NCBI GenBank assembly: GCA_964632005.1
Contig: CAZWAP010000056.1
Span: 1 to 13,881, forward strand
Length of the DNA: 13,881 nucleotides
Direction of reading: 5' to 3'
Source: CAZWAP01 sp964632005
Lineage (GTDB): Bacteria > Planctomycetota > Phycisphaerae > Sedimentisphaerales > Anaerobacaceae
The notes under the pieces are model-generated. The model ran no database searches, was not told the origin of the DNA, and saw only the letters and a list, made by a program, of their open reading frames with translations. Numbering within the stretch: the first letter of the stretch is position 1; each line of letters opens with the position of its first letter. Below are positions 1 through 8,075 of this stretch, in pieces. The translations under genes and the position numbers were made by a program.

Positions 1-3000
1 GGGCGCACCAGCAATCAGGCTTCCCGCGGGCTACCCAGAGTGGATACGTCGTGAAATCGCTCGGGAAGCAGTCAGGCTCGGTGAAGAGAACAAACGACAT
101 ATCCTCGCTCACGCCGGTCTGATCGAACAGCTCCTCCCAGATCCACTCGCCCGTGCCAGTCGGGTCCGGCAAGCCCGCAACGGCATCATCGTTGAAGACA
201 TGCTCGTGATTGGTCCAGCCCCACGGATAGACGACAGGCTGCGATTCGGTATATACTGCCACGACGCTGAACCAGTAGATCGCCTCGTCAGCGTCTGCTT
301 CCTGGTAGAACCAGTTCTCCTCGGGTAGACGCACCGAGTAGCGGAAGACTGCTTCGCGCCCGAGGTCCGGGCTGCCGGGCTCGCTGGTCTCGGGATGCTT
401 GTCGAAGCCGACAAGGACCTCGTCGTAGTCATAAGCCTTGTACTCCCATATCTTCTCCCCGGGATGACTGTACGGCCTATCAACGCCCGCGGGAACGTCT
501 GTCCAGATCGACAGCAGGAAGTACGCAGGCTTTACCGGCCGTGGAACCGTCAGGCACTCGCAGGCCTTGTACTGGTAACCTATGTAGGAACCCCACCAGA
601 CCGCAGCGGTCACCGGCTGGCCGCTCGTGCATTGCCAGTCGTCGGCTACCAGACGATGGATCTCAAGTCGCGGTTCCTCTTCCGCTTCGGTGGTAAGCTC
701 AAACGCGAGGTCCAGCGACTGGCCGGGCTCCTCCGGGTGAGTCAGGGGTTGCCACGGCGCCGGAGGCGGCTCTACAGGCTCGGTCCCTACAATCCAAACC
801 GCGTCATCACGCCGCTGCTCCACTGCCGTCTTCCAACCAAACCTTACCTCGGGGTTCGGGTCCAGCGGCTGGGCCTGAATGTCCAGCCAGTAGATGTTCC
901 CTTCTTCCTGCTGGAAGGCCTCGGCCGGATCCACAAAGAAGCTATACTTCCAGGCCATCACATGGTTCTGCGGCTCGTAGAAGGGCATACAGGGGTTATA
1001 GTAGCCTTCCGGTACCATAATCGGTTCCTGTTCAACTATAAACTCCCCGGGACCAAACTGACGCAGCCAGAGCATCTCGCCTGGCATACTATAAGGCTGC
1101 TCCACGCCGGCCGGAATATCCTTGTGGAAGCTCACCGTGAACAGCACCTGGGTAGGATCACCCATAACACCACCTGGCTCGCTGAAAGGCAGCCAATCCC
1201 CTCTCCACGAACCCCAGATGTGGATGTCAGTAACCGGCCCTGTCTTCTCGCACTGGAAATCATCCGCTAACAGCTGCGGCGGGAAGATCGGCTCGAGGGC
1301 AAACGTCGCATCGACGTCAATGCCCGTCGGGCTTATGTCAGGCTCCTGGATGTACTTGGTCGCCGGCGTCGTGATGATCTCCTCGGTGGCCATCGATTCC
1401 TCGTCCTCGTAGTGAGGCCAATGCCGCAAGCCGGTAAAGGCCTGCTCCCACTTGATGTAGTTCGGGTCCGTATCCAGCTCGAAGGCCACGTCGTAACTCT
1501 CGGGCGTACCACACACCAGCGCGTCCTCTATCGGAGCCATTGTCCCCGGATCCGGCTTGTAACCGGGCCTGAGCTCATCACCTTCTGCCGTGAAAGTGAC
1601 CGCGTCATCCATCCAGTGCTCGGGCCGTGTCTTCCAGCCCCACTTGTATTCGGGACTCGGGAACCCGCGATAAACAGGCGTTATGCTGATCCAGAAAACC
1701 GTGTCCCCATAGTTCTCCTCGATGAAGTCCGCCTGCCAGAAGTACTCTTCCGGTCGCAGCCGGACAAAGTACTGGAAGCAAGACTCTGGGGGCCTCTCCG
1801 GGTCCGGAAAGCTGTCGGTTCCGACCCAGGTCTCCTCGACCCTATCGGGCTTGACCTGAACAGCCCAGATCAGCTTTTCGGGCATGCTGAACGGCAGATC
1901 GCCGATCGGCGCATTGGTCCAGAAGCCGATCTGCCAGTATGCCGGCCTCGGATCCGCTGGCGGCTCTTGTCCAACCCAACCTGCGTAGGAGCCCCACCAG
2001 TGGACGCTCGTTATCGGCATCGAACCGATGCACCTGAAATCGTCGGCCACTATCTGCCAGTATGCAGGTACCGTGGCGAGCTCTTTCACCGAGAAGGCAA
2101 GCTCGTCCCAGCCGCAATAGACCGGCATTCTACCGACCACCGGGTCAATCTCTATCGGAGGCTGAGACCATTTCAAGTGCTCAACCGGAGGTTTCGGCTC
2201 GTAGCCCGGCTCGATCTCCACGAGGTAATCCTCGACCTCGCCGTTCGGTGCAGGGCCGGCGAAGCCGATCTGCGGCATAGTGGTGAAGCGGACCCGTGCA
2301 TAGGTCTGGCCAACCACTGCGGTGTTCGGAACCGGGAACGAGAAGACGTTGTCACCCAAAACCGACATCGCGCTTTGCACGACGTAGTCCTCCGGCTGGG
2401 CCCAGCTGCCATCCGCGCCGAAATCAACCCACGCGCTGATGAAAGCGCCCGCGATCGATGCCTTGACCGTTATCTGGGCCATCTGGCCAGGCACCAGCGG
2501 AGTATCAAACGTCACGCCGTCCTCGTCGTCCCCGTCCGGGTCCGTATCGTCGCCGTCAGCTGCAGCCGTGGGTTGCCCGTCCGCCTCCGGGTCCACCGTG
2601 TTGCCCATGTAGATCCGCAGGTCAATCAGGTGACTTGCGCCGTTGTTGACCGCCAACGTTGGATACGCCGGGTCGGGAGCATCGCCCCAGTCGACCTCCG
2701 GCGGCGGTGCTTCTTCACCCGTGATGACAAACGCCAGATCGAGCGTATGGCCCTGGTACGGATGACCGTCAGGATACCTCAGTTCGGACCAGCCGCCCGT
2801 GGGACTTCGATAGACCGCATCGTCGTTCCAGTGCAGGTCGACCTTCGTTGTCTTCCAGCCGAAGGTATAACCAGGTTCTTCGCCCTCCGGGACGTCCTTG
2901 ACTTCGAGCCAGTACACCTCTCCAGCTTCCTGCTCAAATACATCCTCATCATTGATGCAGATGTTGTACTGGTAGGCGTTGGAGTGATTGGCCGGCTGGT

Positions 3001-6000
3001 ACAGACCGGTTGCGGGGTCATACCAGCCCTCGGGCACGTCGTCGGCGACCTGCCGAACCGTGTACTCACACGGCCCGAACACCCGCTCCCAGAGCACCTT
3101 GCCGGGCATGCTGTAGCCCGTCGGGCTCTCTTCGGCGGGGATGTCGTCGTAGATCTTGACGTGGAACGTCAGGCTCCCCGGTCCGCCTGCAGGCAGACAA
3201 TCATCGGCGAACGAACCCCAGAAATGTATGTCGGTGATCTTGCCGCTCTGGGTGCACTTGAAGTCGTCGGCCAGCTCCGTCCAGAACATATCCACGTCTA
3301 CGCCGTTCGGACTCAGATCCGGTAACTGCGGGTAGTGCATCTTGTGCTCGTCGCCTTCGTTCCAGTCGCAGTCGATTACCTGCGGCACGGGTTTTACGTG
3401 AAGCAGGTAGTCCTCGGTTTCGCCGTCGTTGAATTCTCCGTCGCCGGGCCAGCCCTGCCCCATCCTGTTCGGTGTGACGGTCCACCTTGTCCAGATATAA
3501 CCGCCGTTCGGTCCGATCAGGAAGTTGGGCGGGTTGAGGGTCGAGAGCTTTCCGCTGAATCCAGCGGGGATGGGGAAGTCAACCAGAATGTGCTCGGGAG
3601 CAACCGCACCCGGAGCCCCGGAACACGGAGGACAGGCCGATGCGCCGCTCCATTCTCCGCTCTTGTTCCAGTCGGCAAGCACGTTCACGTAAGCGACCAT
3701 ATCGTCCGCCAAGTTGTTGGTAACGTGTATGTCGATGTCTCTGCCCCATACGGCCGTCGTGCAGGCCGTACCGATAGAGGCCGGACTTCCTCCGACGCCC
3801 GGGCACGGGATGACCTGCTCGGAGCCGACCGGGCCGACGATCGTGTAGGCCTGCGGCAGGATCAGCCCGGCATCGCCGTCCTGGAAGCACTCGTCCTGGT
3901 CATAGGTATTCGGGTTGAATAGCGGACACTTCCCCGCATTGCCCTCGGCCTCAAGGTCAAGCTTCGGGCCGAAGAACAACTGGCCCGAGCTGAAGTGCCT
4001 GACCCACATGGCCGGCCCGACGTTCATACACGTCGGAAATGCGCCCTGCCTGCAGGTGGACGGATACGCCAGCGCCGCCTCCGGCGCGTCGCCGAATTCC
4101 GAGGCCCTCTTCTCGACGACCCGGATCAACCTTGCCGAATGGTTACTGTTGTCCACCACGATTACGTGCAGCGAGTACAGACCAGGGTGCGGCAGCGGAA
4201 CGGGAATCGGGTCGGGGTCGGGGCCTGGTTGCTGGCCTCCCCCGCCTCCGCCGCTTGGGTCTTCCTCCTTGGGACAGACGATAATTATGTTGCCGAGCCT
4301 GCCCCTGTTGCCGGACGTGCTCTCGAAATCCTCAAGCCAGCCGCTCGAAGGATCGAGTTCGCCGTATTCAATCTCGCCGGTCCACGGGTCCATAAAATCG
4401 ACCCTTATTCTTCCGTTGGGCAGGGGCCTGTTGACGATGGAGTTCATAGTCATTCGGTGTCCGCCTCCGCCGGGCCAGTAAATGCCCACCAGCACGTCCT
4501 GGCTTCGTTCGAGTTCATCCCGGACTTCCTGCCAGTCGAAGTCTATCGGTCCTCTAACGGTATAACCGTCGCCGTGATCTTCGATCCAGTTGCGCAGCCC
4601 GTTGGCCAGATCCGACGGTCTTGTGCCGGACCGTCCCTGATTCGTGCCAGAGAGCCGTGCCAGGGCCTCGACAAGGTCGAAATTGCTGAGTCCCCCGCAA
4701 ATCTCGTCGTCGCCCTGGTTCTCGAAGTACTTCAAGCAAGCCGCTGCAGCCGTCGGCGCGCAGTGCGTCCTGGAATGCGGCTGTTGGCTTATTCCAGGAA
4801 TGCCCTTCTTGTACTCCTCGGGCTTCGGCTCAGCATAAGCAATCACGTATTGTATGTCGGCCAGGATCGGATCCACGTCCACCATAAGCTCGTCTTCCTC
4901 GACGACCTGCCAGTCCTCGACGTTCAGCATGACCGAATCCGGCGGGGTCGGATCGAGACTCACTTCGGTGTAAACATCGAAAAAGCTGTCCACGGCCCAG
5001 GCCTCTGCTTTGAGCAGCAGCGGAACGCTTTCTCCGCTGACCTGCGGCGGTTCGTACAGAACGCCGGTCCAACCGTCTCCTTCGTTGGGCCCACTGCCGA
5101 CGGTATCCTCGCTCGGTTCGGTCCCGTCGGTATCGCTGGCAAAGAGTTTCCACTGCTCCCCGTCGAGCGAGTAATAGAAGTCGACCCGGATGATCTGGTG
5201 GCAGGGGTCGACCGCCTGGAACTGAACGGGGATCGGCCCAAATGGATCGGCCCACCCGTGCCAGGGCTCCGGGTTGATCCAGTCCCCAACGCGGAGCGTG
5301 GGCCGCTCGATCGGAGGAGGCCCTTCCGGTTCGCCGGTGATAACGAAAGCCATATCGTGTACCGTGGGAAGAACCGGGCCGGTCTGAACGGGCTGCCACG
5401 CAACCACCCCGGGGGCCGGTGACCACAGGGCGGGCCTGCCCCAGATCGGGCCCGGTGGCTCGCTCGCGGAAGTCTTCCACCCTATCATAGACCCACCTAC
5501 GGGCGCATTCACCTTGACCAAGAGCCAGTAGACCGTGTCCGCCTCTTGCTTGAAAGGCGCCTCTATCTGGGTGACGTTGACCTGATAGTACTGCTGGTGG
5601 TCGTTGGGCTGCAGTACCCCCGTGCTCGGGCACGCCCAACCCTGCATCCCGCTACCGTAATGGCGGGAAGTGACCTGACCGACGCCATTCCATTTCCACA
5701 ATTCCATTCCCGGTTGACCACCCGCGTCGCTCCAGATAGAGATCTCCGGGTTCAAGTCCATAATGTCGCCGACTTCGTCCCCCCGCCAGGAAACCCAGAA
5801 GTGGATGTCGGTGATCTTACCGGACTCGGTGCAGACAAAATCGTCTGCAACCCATTGATCGACGACACAGATGTCCCACCCTTCCGGGTTGGGCATTTGC
5901 GGATGATGCATCTTGTACGGGTCTCCAGGGTCCCAGTCACCAAGAACCGCCGTGCCAATGCTCATCAGAAATACGATCGCGCAGACCAATAGTGATTTAA

Positions 6001-6016
6001 GTTCTCCGACTTTCAT
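1..6016 (-). CDS. Giant secreted mosaic protein: five DUF7901-like repeats, two GEVED-type modules, embedded C39-like peptidase domain (C-terminus beyond window)
   Basis: The frame stays open from ATG 6016 to the window edge (2005 codons), so the 3' end is missing. A GGAGG at 6025-6029, 8 nt upstream, fixes the start. Residues 1-26 form a signal peptide (AVLG|D). Then follow a DUF7901-like repeat (about 27-228), a beta/Ig-like stretch (230-380), a C39-like peptidase domain (about 395-580; Cys419 in HCAPTAAA, His520 in GGGHRM, Asp543 in FMDPWTG, Gln411/412 as possible oxyanion residue), and a Gly/Pro linker (584-606). A GEVED-like module ends at GETEDYLLHV (about 630-872). Next come repeat 2 (878-1100), a clear GEVED module (1107-1266, WVDFGADG and NGEVEDYL), and repeats 3, 4 and 5 (1275-1515, 1517-1778, 1780-1978). 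Repeats share ADD[FW].C, a Trp-rich strand and GWKT. The last visible residues (PLWVARGKPDCWC) resemble the lead-in to C-terminal dockerin-like regions in related proteins. The names DUF7901 and GEVED are from memory of family motifs. The extracellular role is unknown. Confidence 0.88.
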   Translation of the reverse strand, partial: MKVGELKSLLVCAIVFLMSIGTAVLGDWDPGDPYKMHHPQMPNPEGWDICVVDQWVADDFVCTESGKITDIHFWVSWRGDEVGDIMDLNPEISIWSDAGGQPGMELWKWNGVGQVTSRHYGSGMQGWACPSTGVLQPNDHQQYYQVNVTQIEAPFKQEADTVYWLLVKVNAPVGGSMIGWKTSASEPPGPIWGRPALWSPAPGVVAWQPVQTGPVLPTVHDMAFVITGEPEGPPPIERPTLRVGDWINPEPWHGWADPFGPIPVQFQAVDPCHQIIRVDFYYSLDGEQWKLFASDTDGTEPSEDTVGSGPNEGDGWTGVLYEPPQVSGESVPLLLKAEAWAVDSFFDVYTEVSLDPTPPDSVMLNVEDWQVVEEDELMVDVDPILADIQYVIAYAEPKPEEYKKGIPGISQQPHSRTHCAPTAAAACLKYFENQGDDEICGGLSNFDLVEALARLSGTNQGRSGTRPSDLANGLRNWIEDHGDGYTVRGPIDFDWQEVRDELERSQDVLVGIYWPGGGGHRMTMNSIVNRPLPNGRIRVDFMDPWTGEIEYGELDPSSGWLEDFESTSGNRGRLGNIIIVCPKEEDPSGGGGGGQQPGPDPDPIPVPLPHPGLYSLHVIVVDNSNHSARLIRVVEKRASEFGDAPEAALAYPSTCRQGAFPTCMNVGPAMWVRHFSSGQLFFGPKLDLEAEGNAGKCPLFNPNTYDQDECFQDGDAGLILPQAYTIVGPVGSEQVIPCPGVGGSPASIGTACTTAVWGRDIDIHVTNNLADDMVAYVNVLADWNKSGEWSGASACPPCSGAPGAVAPEHILVDFPIPAGFSGKLSTLNPPNFLIGPNGGYIWTRWTVTPNRMGQGWPGDGEFNDGETEDYLLHVKPVPQVIDCDWNEGDEHKMHYPQLPDLSPNGVDVDMFWTELADDFKCTQSGKITDIHFWGSFADDCLPAGGPGSLTFHVKIYDDIPAEESPTGYSMPGKVLWERVFGPCEYTVRQVADDVPEGWYDPATGLYQPANHSNAYQYNICINDEDVFEQEAGEVYWLEVKDVPEGEEPGYTFGWKTTKVDLHWNDDAVYRSPTGGWSELRYPDGHPYQGHTLDLAFVITGEEAPPPEVDWGDAPDPAYPTLAVNNGASHLIDLRIYMGNTVDPEADGQPTAAADGDDTDPDGDDEDGVTFDTPLVPGQMAQITVKASIAGAFISAWVDFGADGSWAQPEDYVVQSAMSVLGDNVFSFPVPNTAVVGQTYARVRFTTMPQIGFAGPAPNGEVEDYLVEIEPGYEPKPPVEHLKWSQPPIEIDPVVGRMPVYCGWDELAFSVKELATVPAYWQIVADDFRCIGSMPITSVHWWGSYAGWVGQEPPADPRPAYWQIGFWTNAPIGDLPFSMPEKLIWAVQVKPDRVEETWVGTDSFPDPERPPESCFQYFVRLRPEEYFWQADFIEENYGDTVFWISITPVYRGFPSPEYKWGWKTRPEHWMDDAVTFTAEGDELRPGYKPDPGTMAPIEDALVCGTPESYDVAFELDTDPNYIKWEQAFTGLRHWPHYEDEESMATEEIITTPATKYIQEPDISPTGIDVDATFALEPIFPPQLLADDFQCEKTGPVTDIHIWGSWRGDWLPFSEPGGVMGDPTQVLFTVSFHKDIPAGVEQPYSMPGEMLWLRQFGPGEFIVEQEPIMVPEGYYNPCMPFYEPQNHVMAWKYSFFVDPAEAFQQEEGNIYWLDIQAQPLDPNPEVRFGWKTAVEQRRDDAVWIVGTEPVEPPPAPWQPLTHPEEPGQSLDLAFELTTEAEEEPRLEIHRLVADDWQCTSGQPVTAAVWWGSYIGYQYKACECLTVPRPVKPAYFLLSIWTDVPAGVDRPYSHPGEKIWEYKAYDYDEVLVGFDKHPETSEPGSPDLGREAVFRYSVRLPEENWFYQEADADEAIYWFSVVAVYTESQPVVYPWGWTNHEHVFNDDAVAGLPDPTGTGEWIWEELFDQTGVSEDMSFVLFTEPDCFPSDFTTYPLWVARGKPDCWCA

Positions 6017-6024
6017 AGTTCGGT

Positions 6025-6029
6025 CCTCC
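6025..6029 (-). promoter_or_regulatory. Strong Shine-Dalgarno of the 6016 gene
   Basis: GGAGG on the minus strand ends 8 nt before ATG 6016. It supports that ATG, which is followed by a typical signal peptide, as the true start. Confidence 0.8.
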
Positions 6030-6042
6030 AATAACAGCACTG

Positions 6043-6122
6043 GCTCCCCTCAGGGAGCGTGAGTTTGGATCCGCAAACCCCGGCACCACAAAGTTGTAGC
6101 CGGGGCCAAATTTCCGGTTTGG
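6043..6122 (-). promoter_or_regulatory. Structured 5' leader: four consecutive stem-loops before the giant secreted-protein gene
   Basis: Read on the minus strand, four inverted repeats follow one another. They are 6122-6106 (CCAAA/TTTGG, 7-nt loop); 6105-6078 (CCCCGGC/GCCGGGG, 7 bp, 14-nt loop); 6080-6061 (GGGTTTG/CAAACTC, 7 bp with one G-U, 6-nt loop); and 6058-6043 (GCTCCC/GGGAGC, 6 bp, 4-nt loop). The second and third share bases 6078-6080, so they cannot both form completely. The Shine-Dalgarno begins 13 nt after the last stem. No T-run follows any of them beyond a TTT, so they do not look like ordinary terminators. I recognise no known riboswitch. A regulatory or RNA-stabilising role is inferred. 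Confidence 0.4.
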
Positions 6123-6269
6123 ATAGGGATTGTGCCGAAGACGATACGGATTACGCCCCAGAGACACGCGCGACCACAACAACCACGTGCACCAACCATC
6201 GCAACCACTCCCGTTTCGGCGCAATATGCGCTCATACCACTTTTGTCCATTGGTCCGAAAAAGTCAAGG

Positions 6270-6289
6270 AAAAAATGCAGAAAAACTGC
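6270..6289 (-). terminator. Weak intrinsic-terminator-like hairpin downstream of hisI
   Basis: On the minus strand GCAG-TTTTT-CTGC is followed by A and six T residues, about 124 nt beyond the hisI stop. The stem is only 4 bp, so termination would be inefficient. Some hisI transcription could read through into the giant gene. Confidence 0.3.
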
Positions 6290-6412
6290 CCGAGAAACGG
6301 CAATACCAGCAAAACAAAGAGCAAATACGGATTTTCAGGCCCCGGCCAGGGCTCTGAACCGGCCAATTATTGCCTCCGCTCTCTCATTTCAGGCCGCCCG
6401 GGCTGTCGTTTC

Positions 6413-6826
6413 TCACTTATGATAGGCCTCGTTCGGGTCGTAAACTTTCTCCGCAACGAATTCCAACTTCCCGCCGTCATCCTTCCTGACGGCCCGATAA
6501 AAACAGGATTGATAGCCCACGTGGCACTGCCCGGCCTCAACAGTCACCTTGAGGACAAGACAATCCTGGTCGCAATCGACCAGAATCTGTTCCACCTTCT
6601 GGAAATGTCCGCTTTGCTCACCCTTTTTCCACAATCTCTGCCTGGACCTGCTGAAGTAGGTGGCATAGCCGGTCCGGATCGTCAAATCAAGTGCCTCCCG
6701 GTTCATCCAGCCCACCATCAGCACCTCGCCGCTGCGGGCATCCTGGGCTACCGCCGTAATAAGCCCGTCAGAGTTGAACCTCGGGCTGAACTCCAGGCCT
6801 TCTGCGGTGTCGCTGTTGGCAGCCAA
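6413..6826 (-). CDS. hisI: Phosphoribosyl-AMP cyclohydrolase
   Basis: This cytosolic enzyme opens the adenine ring of phosphoribosyl-AMP to give ProFAR, an early step of histidine synthesis. The 137 residues are a complete stand-alone HisI with no fused HisE domain. Family motifs are intact: MVGWMNREAL (37-46), TYFSRSR (56-62), LW.KGE.SG (65-73), the Asp cluster D84/D86/D88 within DCDQD expected to bind the catalytic metal, and Cys85, Cys101 and Cys108, which match the zinc-ligand pattern (spacing 16 and 7). The start is TTG at 6826; AGGAGA (6840-6835) lies 8 nt upstream and no in-frame ATG fits better. No other his gene is in the window, so it is a dispersed his gene, transcribed divergently from the flippase-like gene. 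Confidence 0.96.
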   Translation of the reverse strand: MAANSDTAEGLEFSPRFNSDGLITAVAQDARSGEVLMVGWMNREALDLTIRTGYATYFSRSRQRLWKKGEQSGHFQKVEQILVDCDQDCLVLKVTVEAGQCHVGYQSCFYRAVRKDDGGKLEFVAEKVYDPNEAYHK

Positions 6827-6834
6827 CCGTACCG

Positions 6835-6840
6835 TCTCCT
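6835..6840 (-). promoter_or_regulatory. Shine-Dalgarno selecting a TTG start for hisI
   Basis: AGGAGA on the minus strand sits 8 nt before TTG 6826, the only plausible initiation codon ahead of the conserved HisI fold. Confidence 0.75.
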
Positions 6841-6860
6841 AAATCGCCGCTCGGCGTATC

Positions 6861-6889
6861 TTGCCACCAGAGCTCTTACCTGCTATTAT
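6861..6889 (+). promoter_or_regulatory. Sigma-70-type promoter for the plus-strand operon
   Basis: TTGCCA (6861-6866), a 17-nt spacer and TATTAT (6884-6889), preceded by TG-C as an extended -10. Transcription would start near 6896. The Shine-Dalgarno AAGGAAAG (6912-6919) follows, 8 nt before ATG 6928. Confidence 0.5.
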
Positions 6890-6912
6890 CGGCAAAAACA
6901 ACCACAAGTTAA
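6885..6912 (-). promoter_or_regulatory. Sigma-70-type promoter for hisI, overlapping the divergent promoter
   Basis: On the minus strand TTAACT (6912-6907), a 16-nt spacer and GATAAT (6890-6885). Transcription would start near 6878, giving a leader of about 50 nt to TTG 6826. Its -10 box shares five base pairs with the plus-strand -10. Confidence 0.4.
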
Positions 6913-6927
6913 AGGAAAGTTCACCGA

Positions 6928-7986
6928 ATGCCCCGCAACACCAAACCGAGTACCGCCAGGAGAGTACTTCTGTCGCTGAGGGTCTCGGTCGTCATTTTGG
7001 GCCTTTTCTTTGCCGGAATATGGGTTTCACAGGGGCAAAGATGGGCGAACCTAAAGCAGATCTTCAGGGACCTGCAGCTGTGGGTCTTCTTCGTCGCTGC
7101 CGGCGTCTTTGCGATCAGCCAGATTATGGTGGGCCTGCGGTGGTGGATGCTCTTGAGGACGCAGGGGATCTTCATCTGTTACCGGACGGCGATCCGCCTG
7201 TATTTCCTGGGGTGGTTTTACAATAACGTAATGCCGAGTTCCGTGGGGGGAGACCTGATACGGCTGTGGTACGTTACCAAGCACACCGACAAGAAGTTCG
7301 AAGCTGCCCTGAGCGTGCTGGTGGACAGGGCCATCGGGCTGATCAGCACGCTGATAATCGCAGCCTTCTTTTACACCGTTTTTCTGCGGGCCGGAGGTAT
7401 GGAGGTAGACTTCGCCGCGCGCACCGGTCTGCTGGACGCCCTGGGCCGCCATAAACACCTATTGGCAGCCGTCGCCCTGTTCGGCGCCGCGGTCATAGTC
7501 GGCGGGCTTCTGCTGCCCGGCGGAAGAACTCTTCTCGCAAGGCTCTGGGCAGGGCTCTGCACACACGGCGCTAAGGGGATTAGCAAAATGGTCAACGCCG
7601 CGGTGCTCTATGGCTCCAAGCCGGTGGTCATTTTAGCTGCCTTCGGAATCACCGTGGCCCTGCAAATTATGAATATCACGGGTTTTTGGTTCCTCGGAAG
7701 GCACCTCGGGATCACCGCGAGCATCAAATACTACTACGTCTTTTTTACACTCGTCTGGGTCCTCGGCGTCATACCCGTCAGCATCGGGGGGGCGGTGGTG
7801 ATGGAGGTGATTCTCGCCGGTCTGTTTGTGAAATTCGCGGGCGTGGACGAGAGTTCAGCCGCGGCATTGGCCCTTTGCCAACGGTTCGTCTGGATACTCG
7901 TATCGCTGCCGGGCGGCCTCATCCACCTCCTCGGAGCCCATTTGCCGAAGGACTTTTTTGTTGACTGCCAGGACTCGATGAAGTAG
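6928..7986 (+). CDS. Flippase-like integral membrane protein, YbhN / lysylphosphatidylglycerol-synthase TM family
   Basis: A 352-residue polytopic inner-membrane protein with about seven to eight hydrophobic helices (roughly 12-35, 45-66, 84-102, 135-155, 172-195, 232-257, 270-292, 325-345). It has the family hallmarks: PSSVGGDLIRLW (from P103), VDRAIG (132-137) and the late IPVSIGGAVVMEV segment. The family (PF03706) covers the membrane half of lysyl-PG synthases and many stand-alone proteins thought to move or modify lipids or isoprenoid-linked sugars. There is no C-terminal aminoacyl-transferase half, so lysyl-PG synthesis is unlikely and the substrate cannot be read from the sequence. ATG 6928 has AAGGAAAG 8 nt upstream. 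It leads a same-strand series and is followed after 89 nt by a second membrane protein. Confidence 0.88.
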   Translation: MPRNTKPSTARRVLLSLRVSVVILGLFFAGIWVSQGQRWANLKQIFRDLQLWVFFVAAGVFAISQIMVGLRWWMLLRTQGIFICYRTAIRLYFLGWFYNNVMPSSVGGDLIRLWYVTKHTDKKFEAALSVLVDRAIGLISTLIIAAFFYTVFLRAGGMEVDFAARTGLLDALGRHKHLLAAVALFGAAVIVGGLLLPGGRTLLARLWAGLCTHGAKGISKMVNAAVLYGSKPVVILAAFGITVALQIMNITGFWFLGRHLGITASIKYYYVFFTLVWVLGVIPVSIGGAVVMEVILAGLFVKFAGVDESSAAALALCQRFVWILVSLPGGLIHLLGAHLPKDFFVDCQDSMK

Positions 7987-8075
7987 GGTACGGGGCCCGA
8001 CGGCAGCCGCGCCAATGGGGTGTGCGCAGCGCCGGAATCGGCTGTTTATGGGGACAAGGGCTTGGCGTTATTAGT

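Larger units (their letters stand above)
6017..6412. other. 396-bp intergenic region between hisI and the giant secreted-protein gene
   Basis: No coding region is supported here. It holds the four-hairpin leader (6043-6122), a minus-strand G/T-rich stretch with recurring TGGTTG words (about 6180-6208), and a terminator-like hairpin (6270-6289). A minus-strand promoter should lie here if hisI transcription stops. The best I see is a weak extended -10 (TG-G-TATGAG, 6239-6231) with a poor -35, too weak to list separately. A plus-strand open frame across it (from 6059) continues antisense through hisI and is not a gene. Confidence 0.6.

Noticed and set aside
395..5422. Long plus-strand open frames (395-1270, 1412-3325, 3995-5422), up to 637 codons
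   Set aside because: They lie antisense to a continuous minus-strand frame with a signal peptide, recognisable domains and a strong ribosome site. Their translations are Arg/Val/Pro-rich without any family motif. GC-rich third positions create such shadows.
6337..6412. GGCC-rich inverted repeats just downstream of hisI as an intrinsic terminator
   Set aside because: A 6-bp stem can be drawn but no T-run follows. The hairpin at 6270-6289 is the better, though still weak, candidate.
6059..6979. Plus-strand open frame across the hisI region
   Set aside because: It is antisense to an intact hisI and has no recognisable protein features.
8022..8075. Longer DUF502 start at GTG 8022
   Set aside because: No Shine-Dalgarno precedes it, and the extra 18 residues do not look like part of the family, which begins near the first membrane helix.
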